DNA of 64,000 nt, from assembly GCF_036669915.1 (NCBI RefSeq), contig NC_089312.1:1670801-1734800 (forward strand). Direction: 5' to 3'. How positions within the stretch are numbered: position 1 is the first letter of the stretch; each line of letters opens with the position of its first letter. The notes beneath the pieces were generated by a model that was not told the DNA's origin, searched no databases, and saw only the letters and a program-made list of their open reading frames with translations. Made by a program: the position numbers and the translations under genes. The stretch is from Pocillopora verrucosa. Its lineage: Eukaryota; Cnidaria; Anthozoa; Scleractinia; Pocilloporidae. Of the stretch, positions 46,401 through 55,955 are shown piece by piece.

Positions 46401-47498
46401 CCCAACATTTCATCAAGTTTTCCTGACAATTCACCAGTTCTCATTTACAATCCAGAGTGGGAAGAGGCAATGTGAAAGTTAAGTGTTTTGCCTAAGAACA
46501 CGACACAATAACCCAGCCAGGTCTAGAACAGATTAGAACTCAAAGATTCCAGTGTCATGGTCTAGCCTTTTTTCACAGGTTAATGCTTCACATGGACTGT
46601 GAAAGACCTATTTATGCCCTCTGCCACTCAACAGACCTGTCCAGGAACAACTGCATCACTGTTTAACCCTAAAGGTTGACTTGTATGTAATTTCTCCCTA
46701 CAGTATCTCTGCTGAATCACACAATAAGGTCATGACAATAAAAAAATGATAAAAAAAAAATCAGTGAAGCTCTTGATTATCAAACAAATTCTCCGTGTCA
46801 GTATCCTAGGAAGTACAAAGAGAACAGTATGGAGAATATGCCTACTGATGTTAGGGTGTAAAGGGTTGAATAAATACAAATAGAAACCTACCTGAGCAGC
46901 TTGTGCCTGGGTGGAAAACTCAGCAAAAGCAGCATCTCTCTGAAAATGAAGATCAGTAAACCCAGACATTGATTATCTATCCGTCAGTGTTTGACTTATC
47001 TGTAAAAATTTCGCTGTCTTGCATCACTACACATAATATTTTGCTCAATTTTCAGAAATTCACGACATCGATATTTAGAGCAAAACAAGAAAATAAAGCA
47101 TTTTTAATCTTCGAATTCTTCCACCTAAGCCCATTAAATAGTCACCCTGTTTTCAAGAAAGTATCATCTCCAATTACAAAAAATAAATTCATTGGTTGAT
47201 CTTAACAGTATGCAGAAAACTTGTCATGTGTCAGTAAATAACTTTTGGCTGTTAAAACGCTAGTGTGAGAGCATGTCAAGCTTGCCTCGATCATTCTCAA
47301 CAATCGTTTCAGGTTTCTGTTCCATATTTGAGTCAAAATTTAACACAGAAATTATTTAATACTCACCAGTTTTCCTCTCCTTTCCATACATATTACTTCT
47401 TTAGCTCCGAAATGTTTTAGTAAATCCGTTTTCTCGTGCACACCGAGCTGAGAGGGCAAATGTCTCACTAACAACTTCGTTGACATGTCGTCCGCCAT
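37497..47498 (-). CDS. RNPC3: U11/U12 small nuclear ribonucleoprotein 65 kDa protein
   Basis: Thirteen exons, transcription order: 47367-47498, 46892-46939, 45732-45832, 44591-44722, 43023-43134, 42184-42252, 41692-41798, 40769-41022, 40217-40372, 39864-39958, 39069-39127, 38162-38294, 37497-37529. All phases agree: 476 aa. ATG at 47498 has the context AAAATGG; an in-frame ATG at 47546 would add 16 residues. RRM1 starts TKLLVRHLPSQL. The conserved middle is KYNCNPSLHYVYPP to KFYVQVLHLMNKMNLPAPFG. An acidic Ser/Glu region follows, then RRM2 (CRLYIKNLAKTVEEKDLKYI, GRMKGQAFVTL, GKPMVIQFARSAKAKD). In other animals 65K bridges U11 and U12 snRNPs in the minor spliceosome by binding U12 snRNA through RRM2. 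The final 11-codon exon was found by homology and closes RRM2. Confidence 0.95.
37530..38161 (-). other. U12-type intron in the gene for a U12 spliceosome protein
   Basis: On the minus strand the donor at 38161 reads GTATCCTTG, a perfect U12 donor. The acceptor end reads GTCCTTAACGGTGTTTTACAG, with the perfect U12 branch site TCCTTAAC (37542-37549) about 13 nt from the AG. It joins GKPMVI to QFARSAKAKD, matching the human protein order. If retained, translation would run on for 16 residues (VSLFMEFAWNKQRFPT) to a stop. Confidence 0.88.
38525..38690. repeat. Dispersed ATTGGTT-type repeat
   Basis: Inverted relative of 12256. Includes GTGATTGGTTGAGAAGATGG and AGAGCAATCACAGAACG. Lies in an RNPC3 intron. 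Confidence 0.55.
38845..39040. repeat. Tandem duplication, 97-bp unit, two copies
   Basis: GATCCAAGACATACCTCAAG recurs at 38845 and 38942, and the copies differ at a few positions. Located just downstream of RNPC3 exon 39069-39127, in its intron. Confidence 0.8.
39376..39485. repeat. Dispersed ATTGGTT-type repeat (partial)
   Basis: Contains TCTGATTGGTTGAGAGGATG and ACACTCAATTGAAAACTGC. Abuts the next MITE. Confidence 0.5.
39484..39695 (+). mobile_element. TTAA-flanked MITE, family A copy 4
   Basis: 212 bp between TTAA at 39484-39487 and TTAA at 39692-39695. Full-length copy, ends CCCTTTGACTCTCGTGAGTG and GGGAGTTAAAGGG. In an RNPC3 intron. Confidence 0.75.
40556..40665. repeat. Dispersed repeat, inverted relative of 15253
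   Basis: Contains CTCAGGTTGTCGAAACGTC and CACCCGGACGATCAAAG. In an RNPC3 intron. Confidence 0.6.
41975..42160. repeat. Imperfect tandem duplication, about 107-bp unit
   Basis: GACAGAGACTGGAC occurs at about 41983 and 42090, each followed by CACAAGGGGAG(C/T)CAAGAGAA about 60 nt later. In an RNPC3 intron. Confidence 0.65.
42553..42764 (+). mobile_element. TTAA-flanked MITE, family A copy 5
   Basis: Ends CCTTTAACTCCCACGAGTGACC and GGGCGCTAAAAGGTTAA. Full length apart from a degraded left TTAA. In an RNPC3 intron. Confidence 0.7.
44409..44482 (-). pseudogene. tRNA-like relic
   Basis: Minus strand has an A-box-like TAGCTTAGTTGGTAG and a B-box-like GGATTCAAATCC at tRNA spacing. The acceptor stem does not pair and the anticodon arm is irregular, so it is a tRNA pseudogene or a SINE head. 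In an RNPC3 intron. Confidence 0.4.
44751..44961 (+). mobile_element. TTAA-flanked MITE, family B copy 3
   Basis: 211 bp between TTAA at 44751-44754 and 44958-44961. Ends CCCTTTAACGCCTAAGAGTG and TTAGGGTGTAAAGGG. Its edge is 28 nt from the acceptor side of RNPC3 exon 44591-44722. Confidence 0.75.
46310..46560 (-). mobile_element. Degenerate SINE-like element (inverted relative of 26625)
   Basis: Contains GGGATGCCACTTCATTGCAAGG, a poly-C tract at about 46391-46403, and TTGCCTAAGAACACGAC, mirrored relative to 26625-26900. Confidence 0.45.
46663..46867 (+). mobile_element. TTAA-flanked MITE, family B copy 4
   Basis: Starts TTAACCCTAAAGGTTGAC, includes TGAATCACACAATAAGGTCATG, and ends TTAGGGTGTAAAGGGTT. 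Lies 24 nt from RNPC3 exon 46892-46939, on its donor side. Confidence 0.7.
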
Positions 47499-47546
47499 TT
47501 TGAAATGAAGGGCATTACCGCTGACCTTCCTTAGAGGACTTGACAT

Positions 47547-50500
47547 GACAAGTAAAGGATGGTAAGAGTGGTGACGGGATATGAGTTGAATATAATCTGA
47601 TTAACCCCCCACCCTCCCTTCCCTTCCCACTTAAAACAGATAACAGATGAACAGAAGCTTAATGAAACCTCACACAAAGGTTATGTAGAATTTTCTAAAT
47701 ACTCTTGGTATGTAATTGCCTGGAAATTACTTCATCCTGCATTTATGGTTCTTGTGGATGAACAATTTTGTCTTGAACTCTTGAATTAGGTCTGCAATTC
47801 CAGGGCTATGTAGACTTCATAAGCAGTGATATGAATCTAACAAGTGCACATGGGCATATCCACTCCAAGTTTTGATTCATATAATGGCAACAACCATCCC
47901 TCCACGCACACACCCCCACCTCCCACCCCTAGCCCACATCTCCTCACAATTTTGTCAGGCACCTTTCATTTTATTAGAATTCAGCTCAGTGGCAAAGCTC
48001 AAAGTTCATAAAAATGAAAAATGAATTAACATGCTTGTCAAGTTTCCCTTGTTTGTGTCATTCCAAACTTGCTGGAAGGCAGCTTGAGAGCAGAATTTTG
48101 AATCTTTGGTATCTCAAAAAGCCTGCTCTTTGACTTTGTGCATTCAGGCATGCACCGGACAAAGTATGCAAAGACCAGTGAAAGCTTTTGCTTTATTGGG
48201 AAACCCCTCCCTCCTTCTCAGAACTAAATATCAATTCTCTACACAGTCTGCTGCACATTTCTTCAAATTTCAGCTCAGATAATTTGTGTATATTTTTCTT
48301 TCCTCTCATTTCCAACATGCCAAACATTTTGTAGCTGTTTTTAGGAGAACTTACTCCTTGGTCACTGCAGGGAGTGAAAGGGTCAAAATTCAGCTTAATA
48401 ATTTAGAGTACATAAATAATCTTAATTCAGAGTACATTCACTCTGATGAAGGGCTAGGGCTCAAAACATCAGCTTTGAAACTCTCTACAGTGGTCAATTT
48501 ACATTGTCAACTTGGTTGTAATATTAAATTTCGCAGTAATAAAATTAGAGCATGGAGGGTCCACAGCAGAAAAGTTGGAAATCAGTATACTGGCACTTTC
48601 TATTTCATTTTTATGTGCTCTCTCATTCCATTCATCCTTGAAAGTAGGATATTGATAAAATTCAATGAAGCATTTTTCACATGTGAGTCCTAGGGTTTAA
48701 AGTGCCTGATTTGAGACTTTGTTACAGATCAAAGCTATCCTGCTATTTTCTGTTCATGTGACCAGATTAAAAAAAAAAAATCCCAGCCACTATTAACCCA
48801 AAACGTACCCAAATGATCCCGGTAAATTATCCCCCCAAAATGAAGAACTTTGCACTTTGTACCATTCCTAAGTTAAGGCTTGAAAATGTCGCTAAATTTT
48901 CACTGCTCAATAAACAGTGAAGCTCCTAAATCAGGAAACATAATTCTCATTTTCTGGACTCAATAATCCTTTTGTCTTTGCTGTACACATTATCTCTGTC
49001 AGATGAAAGCTCTTGACAAAAAATAGATCTGTAACTTTGGACAGAGAGCAATACCTCTTCAACAGCCAATGAAACAGGTGTTACTGGCTCACAAGATCCC
49101 CAGGTGCAGACAACTTACACCATTCAGCCTCTCATGTGGGCCTAGGTTAAGGTCACTGAGGGTTATACAAATGAAATTATTACTTCTCCCAAGAAGAGGA
49201 GAAAGAGCACTGCATGATGAAAACAAATTACAGTGACTATGCAAGAGGATCAGTGAGAGAAACCCCTTGTGCAAGAGGGTGTTGGTCCTTCCATAACACT
49301 AAAAACCACTGCAGTCAAGATGGAACCTACTTTGCTAATTGCACTACTCTACAACCGAAAAATGTACAAGCCAAACACCGGATTCCTTCACAATGAAAAC
49401 ATTTGGGGCAAAAGAAAAGATCACAACTCAAACTGTTTATACCCTTTCAAAACAGAAACACTGGGTAATTAGGGAGTAGAGTGTGTTGATTTTGGACCAC
49501 CATATCTTGCATACTATGTTCAATCCAAAAGTGATGGCAGTTTAATTATATCCAAATTGAAAACCCAAGAATTTAATCACTGATCAGGAGGGACCCTTGC
49601 ATGCAATATTTCATTAGGAAAAATGACCTAGAGTAACATTGGCACCTTCCCTTCTACAATTTCTTTCAGATTTCCAATAATATTACCTTTGTTGAGGGCA
49701 AGGGCTGAAAGTTGAGCTCAAATTGATCATAACTGGCAAAAGCAAAAACCAAAAGGTGGTCACTTTCAACAAAGTCTTACCAAATTATCCTCTTATCATT
49801 TCCTTTCACATCTTTGGAAAAGAACATTCAGCCTCAGGCAGTCAAATTCCCACCCCCGAAAAAATGCATTGCAGATGTTTCCAACTGATGTTTCACTTCA
49901 TATTCCTCTCAGAACAAACATTGTACAAGGGAAGGCTGGTGTAACACCACCAAATTTTACAAAGAGGGAAGCAGAAATAAAGCCTTACTCTGTTACCCCA
50001 AATAATTGGGTCAATATGTTTCTCACCTTTCAGTCTAGCACAATACATTATTTTAGACCACTTTCTGATGTTTAGAGGGAACCTTTAAATTTTTGTTGAC
50101 ATTCTTCAGTGACACTTGACTAAACTTTAATATTGTTAATCAGAGTACTGTTGACAAAAAGGATTATCAATTTTCAATTCTGACGGATAAAAATTAACAG
50201 ATATTGCCATGTATCACAAACCCACTTAGTTTCATGTCTACCCCATTCTGGCTCCAATTTGCCAGGCCACACATAGAAAACCACACTTAGAAAACTACTC
50301 TTTTCCTTTGAAAAAAATTCTAGTTCTTTTCATTAAAAAAAATGTTGGAACACCTTCAAACTCACTGAATGAATATTACTTAACACCTTTTCTGAACCAA
50401 TATCATACAGAACAACCTCACAAGAGGTCTTCTCATTTCACAAATCCTTCTAAATATAATCACACTTAAGATGTAAAGCATGATACCATCCACTTCACTT

Positions 50501-52805
50501 TGTTTTAACCCTTTATAACAGGTTCCAACTAGACAGGGCACAACAATATGTTCCATTTTTAAAGGTGCAAAGTCTTCTGGAGACATGCTAATTTTTGCAT
50601 TAATTTTTTCAAGTGATTTTGACAATTTTTCTCTCCAAGTTTAACCCCTTGGCAACTAGAATGAGTAACGCAAGCCGCACATGCAAAATAAACCAACACT
50701 CATATGATTGCTCAGTTTTAATTTCAACTCTTAAGTATAATTTAACAATACATTTTACAGGAGACAGTCTCTTAATGTCTACATACTCAAAACACTTGAA
50801 TTCCATTGAGACAACATTCACTCTGACTCTGTTAGACCTAACTATCATGTACAGCACACCATTTCTAAACGAAAAATACAATGCTACACCTTTCGAATTC
50901 CATAGCATTTCAACAATAAGGTCTGAAAAAATATTTTGGAAAGTGAAGTGTAAAACTGAGGTATCAGGACTTCATTGTTTACATGTATATCAACTTGTGA
51001 GTTTCACAAGGCCACTACAAATGGTGGCAAGATACCAATATCACAATAATACTATGCAAATTAGAAGGGTAGCAAACTTTTTTCAATTTTCTTGCCTCTC
51101 TGTAGTTCCAGCTATCAACAAACTGTTTCACTTTGTGATCAAGAATTAAAAAATAAATGGAAAATAATTGTATATTTAGGCCTTTCTGCTCCCAAAAATT
51201 TGTCTTTAATGAGGGAACACTAAATAATTACGGCTTAGACTTAATTCACTACTACAATTTGCAATAATATGCAGGGGGAAAAAATTAAAGTATTTTTGTC
51301 TCTACAATCAGCAATAGAACAGCATGCAATTTGTGCTACAATACCAAAATTTTAAGACAAATTTGCGGCAAGGCACTAAAAAGGCCTTCCAAACAAAACG
51401 GATGCATGCAAAACAAAAACTAATACACTACGATATGAACATATAAATTACTCTACTTCTTTAGATTTATTATTGTAATGTCGCTTGGTGTTGACTCCAA
51501 ACTTTACCAAAAAAACTATTATCCTCTTAGCAAGTCTTAGATGTTCTCGGTTCGTCTTCTCGAGTAAAAAGAAAAATTAACACACGCTTCGGGTTAGCCT
51601 TAAGTTAGTAAGGGATACTCAATCCACTTGCCATAATAAACATCACAAACACGTGTAAAATCTACGGAAGGCGAAAGCATCGTGAAAATCGGGAGGGTTT
51701 AACCCCCCACAACAAAATTAGATATTAAATCCCAATTAGATTGTCCAAAGCATATCTTTGCTCTCACGTCCACGTATTCATCGATTCTCGTCATTTGTGC
51801 AAGTTTTCACAGTTTACATAGAACATCACTACTGAATCGCAAAAGAAAGCAGCTAATTTTAATCCTGTTCGAAATAGGAAAGACTCGAACAAGATTAGAA
51901 CATACTTCTGTAAATATTTACCGAATGTGGTATAACGTTCGAGTGAGAGCAGACGAGTTAAAGGGGTTCTACTAAATAACTTCAAATTCCAGCATAATAA
52001 ATGAATATAGATATTTATTGTCGAGAATTCAAAGAAAGAGCTTATACTTAACCTTACATAAATACCGTGGTTCCTTTCCGATTCAATTTGTTACCACATA
52101 ACTCACGACTAGTCAATGTTGTGTCTCAAAATTAATATCCACTACGACTAGACGAAATTTATAGCGCAGGTACCAGAGCGATGAATATTGCTTCGTGAGT
52201 ATTATTACACTACTTTCAAGTTTCTCATAACAATCAAAATATTATAATAAAAAATTAATGTCTTTGTACTGATGTAACCGAGCGAGATCGCTGCTACTTA
52301 ATTCGAAAATCGCTATCTTCTGAAGCCCCACCTAAATTGTGAGAATGACACACCTTCGCAAAATTACACCGATTTCGGGTTTTCAACCGAATTCCATCTC
52401 AACGGGGCTGCTTCTATCAAAATGACCAACTTTTGTCTCGATTTTAACGGTCAAATACTGGCAATGAAATAGAGGAATAGTGAATAATAATCAGGAAGAA
52501 TCGAGAATGGATTTACAGTCACGAATCGATCGCGCGTTGAACTACTCAAATTTCCCTCGCAACGGCGAGTGAGCAGCGATTCAATGAATGATCCAGGCAT
52601 AACACACAACCTCTCTCTCTCTCTCTCTCTCCGAGCAAAAAAATCTGTGCACGTCTCGCAGGTAAGCAAGGAAAAATAATACTTACAAAAAGGAACATAC
52701 GTCCCTAGATTGAACGCCTAAAGTAATTCATTAGTATTCGGTTAGGTTATAGAAGCATTTTGTTTGCTCAAAGTTCACATAAAACGAATTTGAAAAGCTT
52801 ACGGT
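47547..52805. other. RNPC3 upstream region and presumed Fax 3' UTR
   Basis: No coding exon recognised in 5.2 kb. The left end should hold the RNPC3 promoter. A repeat resembling part of the 62-kb MITE lies at about 48435-48520 (CTCTGATGAAGGGCTAGGGC). A CT microsatellite is at 52611-52632. Open frames here (for example 48286-48693 and 50613-51149) have AT-driven composition and no recognisable family; I treat them as chance. The 3' UTR of the upstream Fax-like gene may occupy part of this stretch. Confidence 0.45.
52611..52632. repeat. CT dinucleotide microsatellite
   Basis: Simple CT run of about 22 nt. Confidence 0.9.
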
Positions 52806-54041
52806 TTATTCCTGAGCGGCTTCCTCGGGTTTAGGTTCCTCACCTCCATCGCCGTTGACCACGGGAGTTTCTTCCTCTTTCTTTTCTTCTGATTCCTTGG
52901 CCTCCTCCTCTTTTGATTCCTCCGCTTGTTCCTTTGGTTCTTCGGCGGCTGCCTCTTCCGTTGCATCTCCATTTACCACGGGCTCCTCTCCATTCTTTTC
53001 GTCTCCCTCTCCTTCTTTCTTTTCTTCGGTTTCTTTTTCTCCGCTGGCTTCGCCTTCTTTGCTCTCGGCTGCTGGCTCTTGGGACTTGGTCCTCTTTTTC
53101 TTTTTGACACTTAGCCTTGATTTGGGTCGTGTTTCTTCGACTTGCTCCTCAGAGGAAAGATCATTCCAGTCTAGCCAATAATTATTCTTCATCTGGTGGC
53201 AGAAATCGACTAGATTTTTCAAATCTTCATTCACAACTTTGGCCAGGGGCGAGTTTTCGGCCGTGTGCAACAAGCATGACAGCAGGCCAAACACCGTGCA
53301 ATCGATAGTAGTGGGCTCTGAACCCATGAAGAACTCTTTGTCGCCCAGGAACGCTGATAGCGCACGAAGATCCTTCTCGCCGATAGCATAAATTTCTTCT
53401 TTGTTATGCTTGCCAATTTCGTGCGCTTCTAAGCACTTCACGCACTTGCCTTGATCGAGCTTCGGGCGTACATTCTTTCTGACAACATCCAGCCCTTTGA
53501 AGTATTTCTTGGTTTCTGCGAAGTTATCCACCCATCGGTAATACATCAGACTCCAGAACGTGTTTTCCTCGACCATACTTTGAAAAGCTCGCGAGCAAGC
53601 TTTGTCCATATCACTCAAATTTGCATCGGGGTCCACTCCGAACTTGGAATTAAGGAAGCCTATGAGGTCGTGTTTCTTTGTCTCGCCTTGATATTCGATG
53701 TACGGTAACTTCTGATCAGTACCAGGTTTGTAAACGTTTTCGTAAGGGATCTTCAGCATACGGCAATACGTTTCAACTTTAATACAGGCGGGGAGGGGCG
53801 AGGGAATAGCATTCCACGGTGGATGTTGATACAGTGAAACTTTTGGCGGTACGGCTCCATTAGCATCTTCTTGTTTTTCGCCGTCGACGACCGCATTCTC
53901 CTCGTCCGGCTTGTTTTCATTTGCCTGCTCCTCATTCTTCTCCTCGACATGATTCTCTTCGGGTTTTTCGACCTCTTCGGTTTTCGTTTCGATCGGATCG
54001 ATCTCAATATCCACAGGCGGTGATTCAACTTCTGTCGCCAT
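52806..54041 (-). CDS. Failed axon connections (Fax)-like metaxin/GST-fold protein
   Basis: Single coding exon, 411 aa; ATG at 54041 in good context (AGGATGGCG). Residues 1-66 are an acidic leader. A thioredoxin-like N-terminal GST domain covers ~67-135 (VSLYQHPPWN, CIKVETYCRMLKIPYENV, KLPYIEYQGE, HDLIGFLNSKFG). A metaxin-type helical GST C domain covers ~140-295 (AHEIGKHNKEEIYAIGEKDL, FFMGSEPTTIDCTVFGLLSC, NYWLDWNDL). The tail, ~300-411, has a basic NLS-like patch (PKSRLSVKKKKRTKS) and Lys/Glu-rich low complexity. Fax was found in Drosophila as an Abl interactor in axon development, and vertebrates have FAXC. No enzyme activity is assumed. Four nt after the stop codon lies a consensus donor (GTAAGC), so the 3' UTR may be spliced. 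Confidence 0.88.
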   Translation of the reverse strand: MATEVESPPVDIEIDPIETKTEEVEKPEENHVEEKNEEQANENKPDEENAVVDGEKQEDANGAVPPKVSLYQHPPWNAIPSPLPACIKVETYCRMLKIPYENVYKPGTDQKLPYIEYQGETKKHDLIGFLNSKFGVDPDANLSDMDKACSRAFQSMVEENTFWSLMYYRWVDNFAETKKYFKGLDVVRKNVRPKLDQGKCVKCLEAHEIGKHNKEEIYAIGEKDLRALSAFLGDKEFFMGSEPTTIDCTVFGLLSCLLHTAENSPLAKVVNEDLKNLVDFCHQMKNNYWLDWNDLSSEEQVEETRPKSRLSVKKKKRTKSQEPAAESKEGEASGEKETEEKKEGEGDEKNGEEPVVNGDATEEAAAEEPKEQAEESKEEEAKESEEKKEEETPVVNGDGGEEPKPEEAAQE

Positions 54042-55805
54042 CCTTACGCTTCGAAATCAGCAAAAGTTATGCTCAATGATCAAGGCTTCGATCAGCTACA
54101 ACGCCTTTCTGTAGCCAACTAAGGCCAAGCCCAACAATGACCTTTAGCTTACTTGAGCACCACGCGTTATTAGCACGTTTCAAGTTTATAAATTGACGGT
54201 ATTGTCAAAATATTGGCCAATCGAAAGTTGTCTTAAATTCACAAACCAATCACGTGCGTTGTTGCTTAGGTTGGCAAAGTTATGGGTGTGAGGTATAACA
54301 AAATGCCGAAGTGGGGTGGTGCTGGGGCAGACAGATTGAAATACACAAAGAGAAAACGTTTTGTGCATCAAAAGAAGTGCCAAACTGCAAACAAAGGAGG
54401 TAATTTTCGTTTGACAACTCAATAAAACCGTGTAAATGTTCTGCGTGAGCGAAATTCTTCGCAGAGAGATTCAAACGGTCCGACTGCACATTTTTCTTCG
54501 GAGCTTTTCTCTCGATCGCTGCGTGATATTCTAACGATTGCATGATTTTATCTTTTCCTCGATATTCTTTTGAGTGGGGCTGGATCGATTAAATTAGTCT
54601 CACTCGAAATCGCGTTGAAGTTAGGATCCATTACACGGAACAGCGACACCAAAATACTGGTTGGAGAAAAGAAACGAACTTGTTCGTGATAACGGCGGGA
54701 ACAGAACATTACATACCGGTCAAAAATTATTTTGATTGTCGATTGAGCAACTTTACGTCGTAGGGGGGTCAATTTTAATCTAGTCTTTTTCTCACACACC
54801 TGAATTGAAATTTTACTGAAATGGGCGGGAGTAAACACGGCTTTAATACAATAAATATGTGACGTAATCGAGACAAGGAATAAGCAACAATTCCCTCTGT
54901 GTCTTTTATAGTGCAAAGTTCTGTCCCAAAGTCTTCCGTTCGACCATTTGGTCTAAAAAGATAAATTGTGAATATATTAAAGTTAAAATCTATTTCACGT
55001 CGAGATGAATCGGCGCTCCTAAATATTTTGTAGAGGCAGAAAAGGGCCAAAATGTGGTCGTGTTTTGAACATTTCTCAACAATCTTATTTCGAAGTTTGC
55101 GTTAATTAATCAGTGGTTAAACGCCTGAAAAATGCAAATTTTAGATTCGCCGTTTTGTCAAATTTTATCAATAATAATTTCGAGCCGAATAGAAATAACT
55201 GTGGTGTAAGTATGATGCAAGCGACACAATTGTAAAAAAAATAACTAAGTGCAAGTCGAACTTTGAACGATCGATGTTATGAAACGAACCGTTGTGAAAC
55301 GAACACAATTTTTTATTGGCACTTAATTTGTGATGATTTGTCGACAGACTAAATGTTGCCATGATGCTATCGTGCTCAATAAAACTGTTTTTTTTGTGTG
55401 TGTGTGTGTCTTAAAAAGATAGTCGCAATTAAAAATATAGGAATTTTGGGGTGAAATTTATTGCGTAGACGAATTGAAACTTTCTCCCATAGCCAGGAGG
55501 TTAAGGGTTATGCAACTATGATTTCATTATTCACAGCTTATGTCCTCATTGGCATAAACTTGTAAATAAAACGCCCAGGCTAGCTCTAGTTGCAGATTAC
55601 AGTTGCTCCTTGTTGTGAGTCACTTTCACGTGAGACATGTTTCCGATCTAAAGGTCGTTTTGTCGGTGCAGTGCGGTGAAAACCACGTTTAAAACTGAAC
55701 GATGCAATTTTTATTACGCCTGTTACGACGATGGATCTATTTCATTGTTGACAGAACATGATGGTATTTGGCTAATTTAATAGTGTTATTGCGGTGAATC
55801 CATGT
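54042..55805. other. Upstream region of Fax-like gene
   Basis: Promoter of the Fax-like gene expected near 54042-54300. A TG microsatellite lies at about 55396-55409. No coding exon recognised on either strand. Confidence 0.45.
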
Positions 55806-55955
55806 ATGTTGGCATTCGTTATCTGCCCTATTTTCGTCGCCCTTGCGACTGTGGTCGCTTTCATCACGTGCCAAGCATCACGCATTCCTCGCCTCAACCC
55901 CAGCAGTGACACTTCCGATCACGAAAAAAAAGATGCCCCCGTAGAGTTCTGCTGA
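55806..55955 (+). CDS. Small ORF, possible membrane micropeptide
   Basis: A 49-codon ORF starting MLAFVICPIFVALATVVAFI: a ~22-residue hydrophobic helix right at the N terminus, then a polar tail with charged residues (SDTSDHEKKDAPVEFC). Codon usage is GC-richer than the flanks. An out-of-frame ATG sits 4 nt upstream. It could be a micropeptide, a signal-peptide exon whose other exons I cannot find, or chance. I recognise no family. Confidence 0.25.
   Translation: MLAFVICPIFVALATVVAFITCQASRIPRLNPSSDTSDHEKKDAPVEFC

Noticed and set aside
50613..51149. Plus-strand frame of 178 codons
   Set aside because: AT-driven composition, no family resemblance, no splice or promoter context; overlaps an equally long chance frame on the other strand.
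52855..53181. Ser/Phe-rich plus-strand frames opposite the Fax-like gene
   Set aside because: Antisense of the Lys/Glu-rich tail; composition follows directly from that repeat.
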